DNA of 64,000 nucleotides from Streptomyces actuosus (GTDB lineage: Bacteria > Actinomycetota > Actinomycetes > Streptomycetales > Streptomycetaceae), in contig NZ_JAFFZS010000017.1 in NCBI RefSeq assembly GCF_016921115.1, positions 109,388-173,387 of the forward strand, read 5' to 3'. Position 1 is the stretch's first letter. Each line of letters starts with the position of its first letter. Under the pieces are notes generated by a model, which did no database searches, was not told the origin of the DNA, and was given only the letters and a program-made list of their open reading frames with translations. Shown here in pieces: positions 45,202 to 52,885 of the stretch. The position numbers and the translations under genes were made by a program.

Positions 45202-46548
45202 TCAGCCCCGCCACGGCAGCTCCGCCGTCACCCGTGTCGGCCCGCCCGCCGGCGAGTCCACCAGGAGGATCCCGTCCACCGCGTCCAGCCGCTCCGCCAG
45301 CCCCGCCAGCCCGGACCCGCCGGCCGGAGCGGTGTCCGCGCCGCCCACCCCGTCGTCCGCCACCTGGATCATCAGCCGGTCCGCGGACCGCCACACGTCC
45401 ACCGACGCCGACCGGGCCCCGCTGTGCTTGCTGATGTTCTGCAGCAGCTCGGACACCGTGAAGTACGCGATCCCCTCGATCGCCGGCGCCGGCCGCGACG
45501 GCAGGTCCACCTCCACGCGCACCGGCACGATGCAGCGGGAGGCGACCGAGGACAGCGCCGCGTCCAGGCCGCGGTCGGTGAGCACGGCCGGATGGATGCC
45601 CCGGGCCAGGTCCCGCAGCTCCTGCAGCGCCGTCTTCACCTCGCCGTGCGCCTCGTCCACCATCCGAGCCGCCGCCTGCGGGTCCTCCCGCAGCTTCTCC
45701 CGGGCGAGCCCCAGGTCCATCGCCAGGTTGACCAGCCGGGCCTGCGCCCCGTCGTGCAGGTCCCGCTCGATGCGCCGCAGGTCCGCGGCCGCCGTGTCCA
45801 CCACGACCCCCCGGTCGGACTCCAGCTCCACCACCCGCGACGCCAGCCGAGACGGCCCGAGCAACCCGTGCACGAGCAACCGGTCCACCGTCGTCAGCGC
45901 CCGCACGATCCACGGCGACGCCAGCGTGAACAGCAGCCCCACCAGCGCCGTCACCGTGATCTCGAACGGGTTGTCCAGGTAGACGCTGTGCTGCTCGTCG
46001 CCGTACAGCTGCAGGCCGCCCTGGCCGCCGTACACCGGGAAGAGCCAGAACCACAGCGGGTACGTCAGCAGCGCCCAGCCGTACGCCCACACGGTGACCG
46101 CGACGGAGAAGGAGAACACCGCCCACGGGAAGTGCAGCACCGCGTACAGCAGGTGCCGCCACGACGTGCCGCTCTTGAGGACCGCGACCGTCCAGCCCAT
46201 CGGGCCGGTTCCACGCACCCGCAGCGGCTCCGGCTCGCCCACCTCCAGCCCCAGCAGCCCGCGCGCCCGCGCCCGCTCGACCCTCCCGAGAGCACGGCAG
46301 CCGGCCAGCGCCGCCGCCAGCACCGGAACGCCGAGGAAGGTCACGAGCAGGCCCGCGCCGAGCGCGACCATCGTCACCGCGTACGTGAACAGCAGGACGC
46401 CCATCGGCAGGTTCAGCATGACGTACGCGAACTCGCGCCGGCTTCGTGCCTCGAACGGCGCCCGCAGCGCGGCCGGCAGCCGGTGCCGCCGGGCGCCGCC
46501 GTCCTGGAATCCCTGCCGGTGGTGCCGCTCTCCGTACCCCATGGCCAT
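45202..46548 (-). CDS. sensor histidine kinase (HisKA_3 type), copy 1
   Basis: A 448-residue membrane kinase. The N-terminal half is the actinobacterial sensor domain with four helices (LNLPMGVLLFTYAVTMVALG; LHFPWAVFSFSVAVTVWAYG). The dimerisation/phospho-acceptor helix is RRIERDLHDGAQARL (His at about 266), with N-box ELLQNISKHSGA (about 369) and the G-box GGSGLAGLAERLDAVDG. ATG 46548 is the first of two close ATGs and has a weak ribosome site. It is a paralogue of the next gene, with near-identical DNA in the catalytic part. Confidence 0.92.
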   Translation of the reverse strand: MAMGYGERHHRQGFQDGGARRHRLPAALRAPFEARSRREFAYVMLNLPMGVLLFTYAVTMVALGAGLLVTFLGVPVLAAALAGCRALGRVERARARGLLGLEVGEPEPLRVRGTGPMGWTVAVLKSGTSWRHLLYAVLHFPWAVFSFSVAVTVWAYGWALLTYPLWFWLFPVYGGQGGLQLYGDEQHSVYLDNPFEITVTALVGLLFTLASPWIVRALTTVDRLLVHGLLGPSRLASRVVELESDRGVVVDTAAADLRRIERDLHDGAQARLVNLAMDLGLAREKLREDPQAAARMVDEAHGEVKTALQELRDLARGIHPAVLTDRGLDAALSSVASRCIVPVRVEVDLPSRPAPAIEGIAYFTVSELLQNISKHSGARSASVDVWRSADRLMIQVADDGVGGADTAPAGGSGLAGLAERLDAVDGILLVDSPAGGPTRVTAELPWRG

Positions 46549-46761
46549 CGCCGTCGTCCGTTCTGCTCGTCGTGCGCCCGTCGCCCGGCCCGCCGTCGTC
46601 CCCGCGCCTGCCGTCCTGCCGTCCGTCGTGCGGTGTCGCTGTCCGCCGTCGTGCGGGGCGGCCGGCGCGCGGTCCGGCCGCGGGGCGGTCCGTCTGCCGT
46701 ACCTCCCACCCTGCTGTGTCGGGGGGCGGCGGACCATGGAGTCCGTCGGCGTTCCGGACGG

Positions 46762-46773
46762 GGGGTTTTCCCC
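46762..46773. promoter_or_regulatory. GGGG-TTTT-CCCC motif upstream of kinase copy 1
   Basis: On the plus strand this reads GGGGGTTTTCCCCACC (46761-46776). A matching GGGGGAAAACCCCACC is present upstream of kinase copy 2 at 48093-48108. The shared position before paralogous kinases suggests a common regulator site, possibly for the response regulator. Confidence 0.35.
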
Positions 46774-46778
46774 ACCTC

Positions 46779-48032
46779 CTACGAAGGAGAGCCCCGGTCG
46801 GGGGACCGGTCCCGCCAGGGCAGCTCCGCCGTGACGGTCGTCGGGCCGCCTGCGGGGGAGTCGACGACGAACAGACCGTCCACGGCGTCCAGCCGCTCCG
46901 CCAAGCCCCGCATCCCCGTCCCGCCGTCCAGCGACGCACCGCCGCGGCCGTCGTCCCACACCTGGATCAGCAACCGGTTCTCCGACCGCCACACGTCCAC
47001 CGACGCCGAGCGCGCACCGCTGTGCTTGCTGACGTTCTGCAGCAGCTCCGAGACGGTGAAGTACGCGATGCCCTCGATGGCCGCGGCGGGCCGCGACGGC
47101 AGGTCCGCGGTCACCTTCACCGGCACCGTGCAGCGGGAGGCGACCGAGGACAGCGCCGCGTCCAGGCCGCGGTCGGTGAGCACGGCCGGATGGATGCCCC
47201 GGGCCAGGTCCCGCAGTTCCTGCAGCGCCAGCTTCACCTCGCCGTGCGCCTCGTCGACCATCGCCGCCGCCGCGTCGGGATCCTCCGTCAGCTTCTCCTT
47301 GGCCAGGCCCAGCCCCATCGCCAGGTTGACCAGCCGGGCCTGCGCCCCGTCGTGCAGGTCCCGCTCGATGCGGCGCAGATCGGCGGCGGCGGTGTCCACC
47401 ACGACACCCCGGTCGGACTCCAGCTCGGCGATACGGCGCTCCAACTCGTCCGAGGGTGCCAGCAGCCCGCGCACCATCGCCCGGTCCACGTTGCTGAGCG
47501 CGCGCGCCAGGAACGGCAGCACCGGCCACAGCACGAACAGCGAGGTCAGGACGATGACGAAGGTGAGTACGCCCCACGGCAGCCGGATCAGGTCGTACAG
47601 TGCCGTCCGCCAGGCCACCGGGTCCTTCAGTGCCATCCACAGGCGGCCCAGGGCCCCGTCCGCCCGGCGCAGCGGCAGTCGGCTCGGCTCCTCGATCCGC
47701 ACCCCGAGCAGGATCCGTGCCCTGCCCCGCTCGAATCGGCCCAGCAGCCGTGTACCCGTCAGAGCGAGGGCCAGCAGCGGGAGACCGACCACTGTGATCG
47801 TCAGTGCACCGCCGACCAGCAGCACCGTCGTCACGTAGACGAAGCCCGCCAGCGCCATCGGCAGGTTCGCCAGGAGATGCGCGATCTCCTTCCACGTCCG
47901 CACGTCGAACGCGAAGCGCGCGGGCGGCAGTCGCTCCTCGCCGCCGTCCGCCGGGAGGGGCGGATACGACGGGCGCGGCGGCTGCGGCAGATCACGCGGG
48001 GGGTGCTGTGGGCGCGGCGGGGTTGCGGTCAT
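46779..48032 (-). CDS. sensor histidine kinase (HisKA_3 type), copy 2
   Basis: A 417-residue paralogue of the adjacent kinase. It starts with a Pro-rich leader (residues 1-35), then the sensor domain with four helices (LANLPMALAGFVYVTTVLLV; DLIRLPWGVLTFVIVLTSLF), the phospho-acceptor RRIERDLHDGAQARL (about 226), N-box ELLQNVSKHSGA, and GTGMRGLAERLDAVDG. ATG 48032 is chosen because upstream codons are not conserved-looking. The gene lies 230 bp upstream of kinase copy 1 and is divergent from nuoA2, suggesting this system may control nuo2. Confidence 0.92.
   Translation of the reverse strand: MTATPPRPQHPPRDLPQPPRPSYPPLPADGGEERLPPARFAFDVRTWKEIAHLLANLPMALAGFVYVTTVLLVGGALTITVVGLPLLALALTGTRLLGRFERGRARILLGVRIEEPSRLPLRRADGALGRLWMALKDPVAWRTALYDLIRLPWGVLTFVIVLTSLFVLWPVLPFLARALSNVDRAMVRGLLAPSDELERRIAELESDRGVVVDTAAADLRRIERDLHDGAQARLVNLAMGLGLAKEKLTEDPDAAAAMVDEAHGEVKLALQELRDLARGIHPAVLTDRGLDAALSSVASRCTVPVKVTADLPSRPAAAIEGIAYFTVSELLQNVSKHSGARSASVDVWRSENRLLIQVWDDGRGGASLDGGTGMRGLAERLDAVDGLFVVDSPAGGPTTVTAELPWRDRSPDRGSPS
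47100..47420 (-). repeat. segment nearly identical to kinase copy 1 (about 45500-45810)
   Basis: The blocks around 47141-47225 and 45541-45625 read almost base for base the same (I see a single difference in about 90 bases). The region encoding the phospho-acceptor helix and linker is also very similar. This indicates tandem duplication or gene conversion limited to the catalytic half. Confidence 0.75.
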
Positions 48033-48093
48033 AGGGGTCAGCGTGCCGTGTGCTCCGGCGCCACGCCATGAGGTCGACCGCCCTCCGCCGGCG

Positions 48094-48105
48094 GGGGAAA
48101 ACCCC
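48094..48105. promoter_or_regulatory. GGGG-AAAA-CCCC motif upstream of kinase copy 2
   Basis: GGGGGAAAACCCCACC (48093-48108) lies 61 bp before the kinase copy 2 ATG and about 50 bp before the nuoA2 promoter. It is the counterpart of the motif at 46761-46776. Confidence 0.35.
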
Positions 48106-48144
48106 ACCCTTGCCGCGAACCGGCATCTCAAGCCGTGACGGGCT

Positions 48145-48178
48145 GCTTACCGCCTCTTTATCAGGGCCTAGACTCCCG
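48145..48178 (+). promoter_or_regulatory. promoter candidate for the nuo2 operon
   Basis: TTACCG (about 48148-48153) and TAGACT (about 48170-48175) are separated by 16 bp, resembling a vegetative promoter. A start site near 48180 would exclude the far-upstream ATG at 48135 as the nuoA2 start. Confidence 0.45.
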
Positions 48179-48227
48179 TGCGTACAGATCGTCGAACGTG
48201 TCGAAGGCAGAGAGCGAGGGGCGGACG

Positions 48228-48632
48228 TTGCGGGAGACGCTGCGAGAGCCGACCGTCGTCGCGGCGGACTACTACCAGTCGTACGCGGTGGTCGGCCTGC
48301 TGGCCGTCGTCGGCGTGCTGTTCGTGGCCGTCGCCTTCGGTGCGAGCCGCCTGCTGCGCCCCGTCGTACCCACCCCCGAGAAGCTCCTCACGTACGAGTG
48401 CGGCGTCGACCCCGTCGGCGAGGGCTGGGCCCACACCCAGGTCCGCTACTACGTCTACGCGTTCCTGTACGTCATCTTCGCGATCGACTCGATCTTCCTG
48501 TTCCCCTGGGCGACGGTCTTCGCCGACCGCGGCTACGGGGCGACGACGCTCGTGGAGATGTTCATCTTCCTCGGCTTCCTGGCCGTGGGACTGCTGTACG
48601 CATACAAGAAGGGCGTCCTGACATGGACGTGA
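48228..48632 (+). CDS. nuoA2: NADH-quinone oxidoreductase subunit A, second copy
   Basis: A 134-residue, three-helix NuoA homologue with the loop TYECGVDPVGEGWAHTQVRYY. TTG 48228 is chosen because GAGGGG lies seven bases upstream. GTG 48198 would add ten residues but has no ribosome site, and ATG 48135 precedes the likely promoter. It opens a cluster of nuo paralogues that overlaps gene to gene until 59037. It is divergent from kinase copy 2. The stop overlaps nuoB2 by 10 bp. Confidence 0.92.
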   Translation: MRETLREPTVVAADYYQSYAVVGLLAVVGVLFVAVAFGASRLLRPVVPTPEKLLTYECGVDPVGEGWAHTQVRYYVYAFLYVIFAIDSIFLFPWATVFADRGYGATTLVEMFIFLGFLAVGLLYAYKKGVLTWT

Positions 48633-49267
48633 ACCCCTCGGTGCCCGAGCCTGTCCTCCTCCCGGATCCCGTCGGTCCCCCCGCACCCGGCAGGGGGAGG
48701 CTGGGCCCGTTGGCCCGACTGGCCCCCGAACCGATGAAGGTGGTCCTGAACTGGGGTCGCCGGTACTCGCTCTGGGTCTTCAACTTCGGCCTCGCCTGCT
48801 GCGCGATCGAGTTCATCGCCGCGTCGATGGCGCGCCACGACTTCATCCGCCTCGGTGTGATCCCGTTCGCGCCGGGCCCGCGCCAGGCCGACCTCATGAT
48901 CGTCTCGGGCACCGTCACGGACAAGATGGCCCCGGCCGTCAAGCGGCTGTACGAGCAGATGCCCGAGCCGAAGTACGTCATCTCCTTCGGCGCCTGCTCC
49001 AACTGCGGCGGCCCCTACTGGGACTCCTACTCCGTGACCAAGGGCGTCGACCAGATCATCCCCGTCGACGTCTACGTACCCGGCTGCCCGCCCCGGCCCG
49101 AGGCGCTGCTCCAGGGCATCCTCAAGCTCCAGGAGAAGATCGCCCGCGAGTCGCTCGGCGAGCGGTACGGCGACGGTGGCGCCACCCCCGGAACGCCACG
49201 CCCCTCCACCGCGGCGCTGCAGAGCGGACTGGTGCAGCCGCCGGCACCCCAGGGGGAGACGCGATGA
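48623..49267 (+). CDS. nuoB2: NADH-quinone oxidoreductase subunit B, second copy
   Basis: A 214-residue NuoB homologue. The N2-cluster Cys ligands are kept: FGLACCAIEFIA, GACSNCGGPYWDSYSV and PGCPPRPEALLQG. A 40-residue Pro-rich N-terminal extension and a 35-residue C-terminal tail make it longer than NuoB1. ATG 48623 lies within the end of nuoA2. Because the cluster has no nuoD, its quinone-site partner must come from elsewhere, for example the nuoD at 4164. Confidence 0.94.
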   Translation: MDVNPSVPEPVLLPDPVGPPAPGRGRLGPLARLAPEPMKVVLNWGRRYSLWVFNFGLACCAIEFIAASMARHDFIRLGVIPFAPGPRQADLMIVSGTVTDKMAPAVKRLYEQMPEPKYVISFGACSNCGGPYWDSYSVTKGVDQIIPVDVYVPGCPPRPEALLQGILKLQEKIARESLGERYGDGGATPGTPRPSTAALQSGLVQPPAPQGETR

Positions 49268-51138
49268 CGGAAGTCGGCTGGCTGCCCGCCGCGACCGAGG
49301 ACCTGTTCGGCCCCGACGCCACGGCCGAGGAGTCCTACGACCTCCTCACCGTCGACGTCCCGCCGGCGTCCTGGCTCACGGCGCTGGAGACGGCCCGCGA
49401 CCGGCTCGGCTGCACCTACTTCGACTGGCTGAGCGCGGTGGACGAGCCGGGAACGGGCTTCCGCGTCGCCGCCCACGTCGCCGCCCTGCCGCCCTCCCCG
49501 GTACACCGGCTCCTGCTGCGCACCACCGTCCCGCACGAGGCGCCGACCCTGCCGTCGGCCGTCGACGTCTACGCCGGTGCCGCATGGCACGAGCGGGAGA
49601 CCCACGAGATGTTCGGTGTCGTCTTCGACGGACACCCCGCGCTGGACCACCTCCTCCTGCCCGACACGTTCGAGGGACACCCGCTGCGCAAGGACTTCGT
49701 CCTCGCCGCCCGCGTGGCCAAGGCCTGGCCCGGCGCCAAGGAACCGGGGGAGTCCGAGCACGGCGGCCCCAAGCGCCGCCAGATGCTCCCCCCGGGGGTC
49801 CCCGACCCCAACGAGTGGGGCCCCTTGAAGGGGCAGCTCCCCGAGGCCCCCTCCCGTCCGGCGCGCGGCGCGGGCCCGGCGGGGCGTGCCGGCCGTGCCG
49901 GTCGTGCGGCAGGAGCGGCGGGAGCCACCGGGGCCACGGGAGCCGCAGGGGAGCGGCCCGCCCGGCGCACGCGCTCCGCCGCGCAGGGCTCGGCGAGCCA
50001 GACCGCGGGCCGGGCCACGAGCGCCGCTGCCGGGACACCGGCCGCCGCCGACGACACCGCGTCCACCGAACCGACAGCCACCCCGGCCGGCGCCGCCCCG
50101 ACCTCGTCACCCGACGCGGCCGCCCGCCCAGGCCGGGCACGCAGCGCCTCCGAGGGCTCGGCGACCCAGCGCGCGTCCGGCACCCGGCGCGCCCGAAGCG
50201 CCGGCGAGGGCTCGGCCTCCCAGCGCGCCGAGGCGGATGAGGCGGCCGGCACGGCGACCGGCCCGGACGAGCCCGCCCTGCCCACGGCGAGCGGGGCGTC
50301 CTCGGCACCGGCGGAGCCCGGGACGCCCTCGGCACCGGCTTCGCCGGACGCGGGCGCACCGACGGGGTCGGACCGGACCAACGCCGCCTCGGCCTCGGAG
50401 CAGCCCGGGCCCCCTGCGGCGACGCCCACGCCCGGCCGCCGCCCGGCAGCACCCCGCAGCTCCGACGCCCCCTGGCACCACGCCCGCCCGGCCTTCGACC
50501 GGGCGGAACCGGGGGAACGGAAACCCCCGAAGCCCGAGGCGGACACGGCGAAGCCGGAGGCATCGGCGGACCGGGCGGAGCCGGAAGCAGGGCGACAGGA
50601 GCCCGCTCCGCAGCGGATCGAGCCCGAGGCGGACCGGACGGCGCCGGAATCGCGGCAGCAGGTGCCCGGGGCGGAAGAGCCGAAGCCTGGGGCAGGAGAG
50701 CCGAGGCCGGCGGAGCAGTCCGCAGTGGACGCCCCCCGCCCGGAGGACGCAGCCTCGGGAACGCCCCTCTCCCAGGAGGCGAAGCCCACCCCGCCCGCGG
50801 AAGGCCGCGCTCCGAAGAGCCCCGAGCCGGCCACGCCCGAGCCGGCCACCCCCGAGCAGGAGACACCTGCTGCGGGCACCCCGGCTCCGAACGGCGCCGG
50901 CTCGGACGACTCCGTGCGGGAGACGCCGGCTTCGGACGGCGCTGTGCGGGACGCCGCCGACTCGGACGCCCCCGCACCGGACAGCGGTCTGCCGGAAGGC
51001 GAGCCGGAGAACCCCGCTTCGGGCGGTCCCGTGCGGGACGCCGCCGACTCGGAGAACCCCGCGCCGGAGAACCCCGCACCGGACCGTCCGGCTGAGTCGA
51101 CCCCCGACCCCGACCACCCGGCAGGAGGCCCGCAGTGA
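49264..51138 (+). CDS. nuoC2: NADH-quinone oxidoreductase subunit C, second copy, with very long low-complexity tail
   Basis: A 624-residue protein. Residues 1-165 are a NuoC domain with WHERETHEMFGVVFDGHPAL and EGHPLRKDFVLA. After about residue 170 the chain is Ala/Pro/Glu/Ser-rich with no visible fold to the end (about 450 residues). The tail has three imperfect repeats of about 17 residues (RTRSAAQGSASQ, RARSASEGSATQRA, RARSAGEGSASQRA), long Glu/Pro stretches, and repeats of VRDAADS..PAP near the end. The frame is intact and overlaps nuoH2, so the tail is not a frameshift artefact by position. Confidence 0.92.
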   Translation: MTEVGWLPAATEDLFGPDATAEESYDLLTVDVPPASWLTALETARDRLGCTYFDWLSAVDEPGTGFRVAAHVAALPPSPVHRLLLRTTVPHEAPTLPSAVDVYAGAAWHERETHEMFGVVFDGHPALDHLLLPDTFEGHPLRKDFVLAARVAKAWPGAKEPGESEHGGPKRRQMLPPGVPDPNEWGPLKGQLPEAPSRPARGAGPAGRAGRAGRAAGAAGATGATGAAGERPARRTRSAAQGSASQTAGRATSAAAGTPAAADDTASTEPTATPAGAAPTSSPDAAARPGRARSASEGSATQRASGTRRARSAGEGSASQRAEADEAAGTATGPDEPALPTASGASSAPAEPGTPSAPASPDAGAPTGSDRTNAASASEQPGPPAATPTPGRRPAAPRSSDAPWHHARPAFDRAEPGERKPPKPEADTAKPEASADRAEPEAGRQEPAPQRIEPEADRTAPESRQQVPGAEEPKPGAGEPRPAEQSAVDAPRPEDAASGTPLSQEAKPTPPAEGRAPKSPEPATPEPATPEQETPAAGTPAPNGAGSDDSVRETPASDGAVRDAADSDAPAPDSGLPEGEPENPASGGPVRDAADSENPAPENPAPDRPAESTPDPDHPAGGPQ

Positions 51139-52103
51139 ACGACGCGCTCGACGTCGCCCTGCGACTCCTCGTCGTCTTCGTCGTCTTCCTCACCTTCCCC
51201 CTGATCGTGGGTCAGACCGAGCACAAGGTGATGGCCCACATGCAGGGCCGCCTCGGCCCGATGTACGCCGGAGGCTTCCACGGCTGGGCCCAGCTGGTGG
51301 CGGACGGTGTGAAGTTCGCGCAGAAGGAGGACGTCGTCCCCGCGGGCGCGGACCGCCGCATCTTCCAGTTGGCTCCCGCCGTGGCGCTCCTGCCCTACCT
51401 GCTGGTCCTCCTCGCCATCCCCATCGGCCCGGGCGAGGGCGCGGTGGGCGAGGTGATCGACGCGGGCATCTTCTTCGTCCTCGCCGTGATGGGCGTCGGT
51501 GTCCTCGGTTCGCTCATGGCCGGATGGGCCAGTGCCAACAAGTTCTCCCTCCTTGGCGGCCTGCGCACCGCCGCCCAACTGCTCGCCTACGAACTCCCGA
51601 TGCTGCTCGCCGCCGCCTCCGTGGCGATGGCGGCCGGCACGGTCTCGCTGCCCGGCATCCTCGACGCCTTCGAGTGGTGGTGGCTGCCGTGGCAGATCGT
51701 CGGCGCGGTCGTCTTCTTCGTCGCCGGCCTCGCCGAGCTGCAGCGCCCTCCGTTCGACATGCCCGTCGCGGACTCGGAGATCATCTTCGGCGCCTACACC
51801 GAGTACACCGGTCTGCGTTTCGCCCTGTTCCTCCTCGCCGAGTACGCCGGGATCATCGTCCTGTGCGGCCTGACGACCGTCCTGTTCCTGGGCGGCTGGC
51901 ACGGTCCCTGGGGTGCCGACGGTCTCGGCTGGGTGTGGACCCTGCTGAAGACGGCCGTCCTCGCGTTCGTCGTCATCTGGCTCCGCGTGACCTATCCCCG
52001 TCTGCGCGAGGACCAGCTCCAGAAACTCTCGTGGACCCTCCTCGTCCCCCTCTCCCTCGTTCAGATCGCCCTCACCGGCATCGTCAAGGTGGTGATCCGG
52101 TAG
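51135..52103 (+). CDS. nuoH2: NADH-quinone oxidoreductase subunit H, second copy
   Basis: A 322-residue membrane subunit with eight helices; GRLGPMYAGGFHGWAQLVAD matches the quinone-tunnel helix. The acidic loop differs from NuoH1: FDMPVADSEIIFGAYTEYTG in place of FDMPESEGDLVGGFNTEYSS. It lacks the long C-terminal tail of NuoH1. GTG 51135 overlaps the nuoC2 stop. It directly follows nuoC2, where D, E, F and G would normally lie. Confidence 0.94.
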   Translation: MNDALDVALRLLVVFVVFLTFPLIVGQTEHKVMAHMQGRLGPMYAGGFHGWAQLVADGVKFAQKEDVVPAGADRRIFQLAPAVALLPYLLVLLAIPIGPGEGAVGEVIDAGIFFVLAVMGVGVLGSLMAGWASANKFSLLGGLRTAAQLLAYELPMLLAAASVAMAAGTVSLPGILDAFEWWWLPWQIVGAVVFFVAGLAELQRPPFDMPVADSEIIFGAYTEYTGLRFALFLLAEYAGIIVLCGLTTVLFLGGWHGPWGADGLGWVWTLLKTAVLAFVVIWLRVTYPRLREDQLQKLSWTLLVPLSLVQIALTGIVKVVIR

Positions 52104-52105
52104 CC

Positions 52106-52885
52106 ATGGCTCCCTTCCCCGGCTCCGGCCTGGCCAAGGGCCTCGCCGTCACCCTCCGCACGATGACGAGGAAGTCCGTCACCGAGCAGTACCCGGACAC
52201 ACAGCCCGACCTCCCGCCCCGCACCCGCGGCGTGATCGGCCTGTTCGAGGAGAACTGCACGGTCTGCATGCTGTGCGCCCGTGAGTGCCCGGACTGGTGC
52301 ATCTACATCGACTCCCACAAGGAGACGGTCCCGGCGGCGACCCCGGGGGGCCGGGAACGCAGCCGCAACGTCCTCGACCGGTTCGCCATCGACTTCTCCC
52401 TGTGCATGTACTGCGGTATCTGCATCGAGGTCTGTCCCTTCGACGCGCTGTTCTGGTCCCCCGAGTTCGAGTACGCCGAGACCGACATCCGCGACCTCAC
52501 CCACGAGCGGGACAAGCTCCGCGAGTGGATGTGGACCGTCCCGGCCCCGCCCGCCCTCGACGCCGCCGCGGAGGAACCGAAGGAGGTCACCGCGGCCCGC
52601 AAGACCGCCGAGAAGCTGGCGGCCCAGCGGGAGACCACCCCGCCCCCCGAGTCCGCCCCGGCCCGTCCCGAGCGGCCCGCCGCCGAGCAGGCCCGCACCC
52701 CCGAGCAGCCCTCCGGTGCGCAGGGCGACTCCGAGAAGCCGAAGGCCTCGGAACAACCGGGTGAACCCGAACAGCCGCGTGACCCCGAGCAGCGGTCCGA
52801 CAGGCCGCGGCCCGACCGGTCCCGGTCCGACCGTGCACCGCGCGACTCCGAAACCCCTGAGCCGGGACAGGAAGGCCAGGTATGA
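52106..52885 (+). CDS. nuoI2: NADH-quinone oxidoreductase subunit I, second copy
   Basis: A 259-residue ferredoxin-type subunit with CTVCMLCARECPDWC (about 52-66) and CMYCGICIEVCP (about 100-111), enough for two 4Fe-4S clusters. After residue 150 the protein is a Pro/Glu/Arg-rich low-complexity tail of about 110 residues. It is the most likely entry point for electrons in a complex without NuoE, F and G. ATG 52106 lies 2 bp after the nuoH2 stop; the stop overlaps nuoJ2. Confidence 0.93.
   Translation: MAPFPGSGLAKGLAVTLRTMTRKSVTEQYPDTQPDLPPRTRGVIGLFEENCTVCMLCARECPDWCIYIDSHKETVPAATPGGRERSRNVLDRFAIDFSLCMYCGICIEVCPFDALFWSPEFEYAETDIRDLTHERDKLREWMWTVPAPPALDAAAEEPKEVTAARKTAEKLAAQRETTPPPESAPARPERPAAEQARTPEQPSGAQGDSEKPKASEQPGEPEQPRDPEQRSDRPRPDRSRSDRAPRDSETPEPGQEGQV

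Noticed and set aside
48135..48227. ATG at 48135 as the nuoA2 start
   Set aside because: It lies upstream of the probable promoter (-10 near 48170) and has no ribosome site; TTG 48228 with GAGGGG fits better.
49774..51138. The NuoC2 tail as a separate gene or a frameshifted nuoD2
   Set aside because: No frame in this stretch shows NuoD motifs, the tail is continuous with the NuoC domain, and its end overlaps nuoH2 in the normal operon manner.
52285..52764. Additional overlapping genes inside nuo genes and on the opposite strand
   Set aside because: These are shadow frames in high-GC DNA; the nuo frame explains the conservation.
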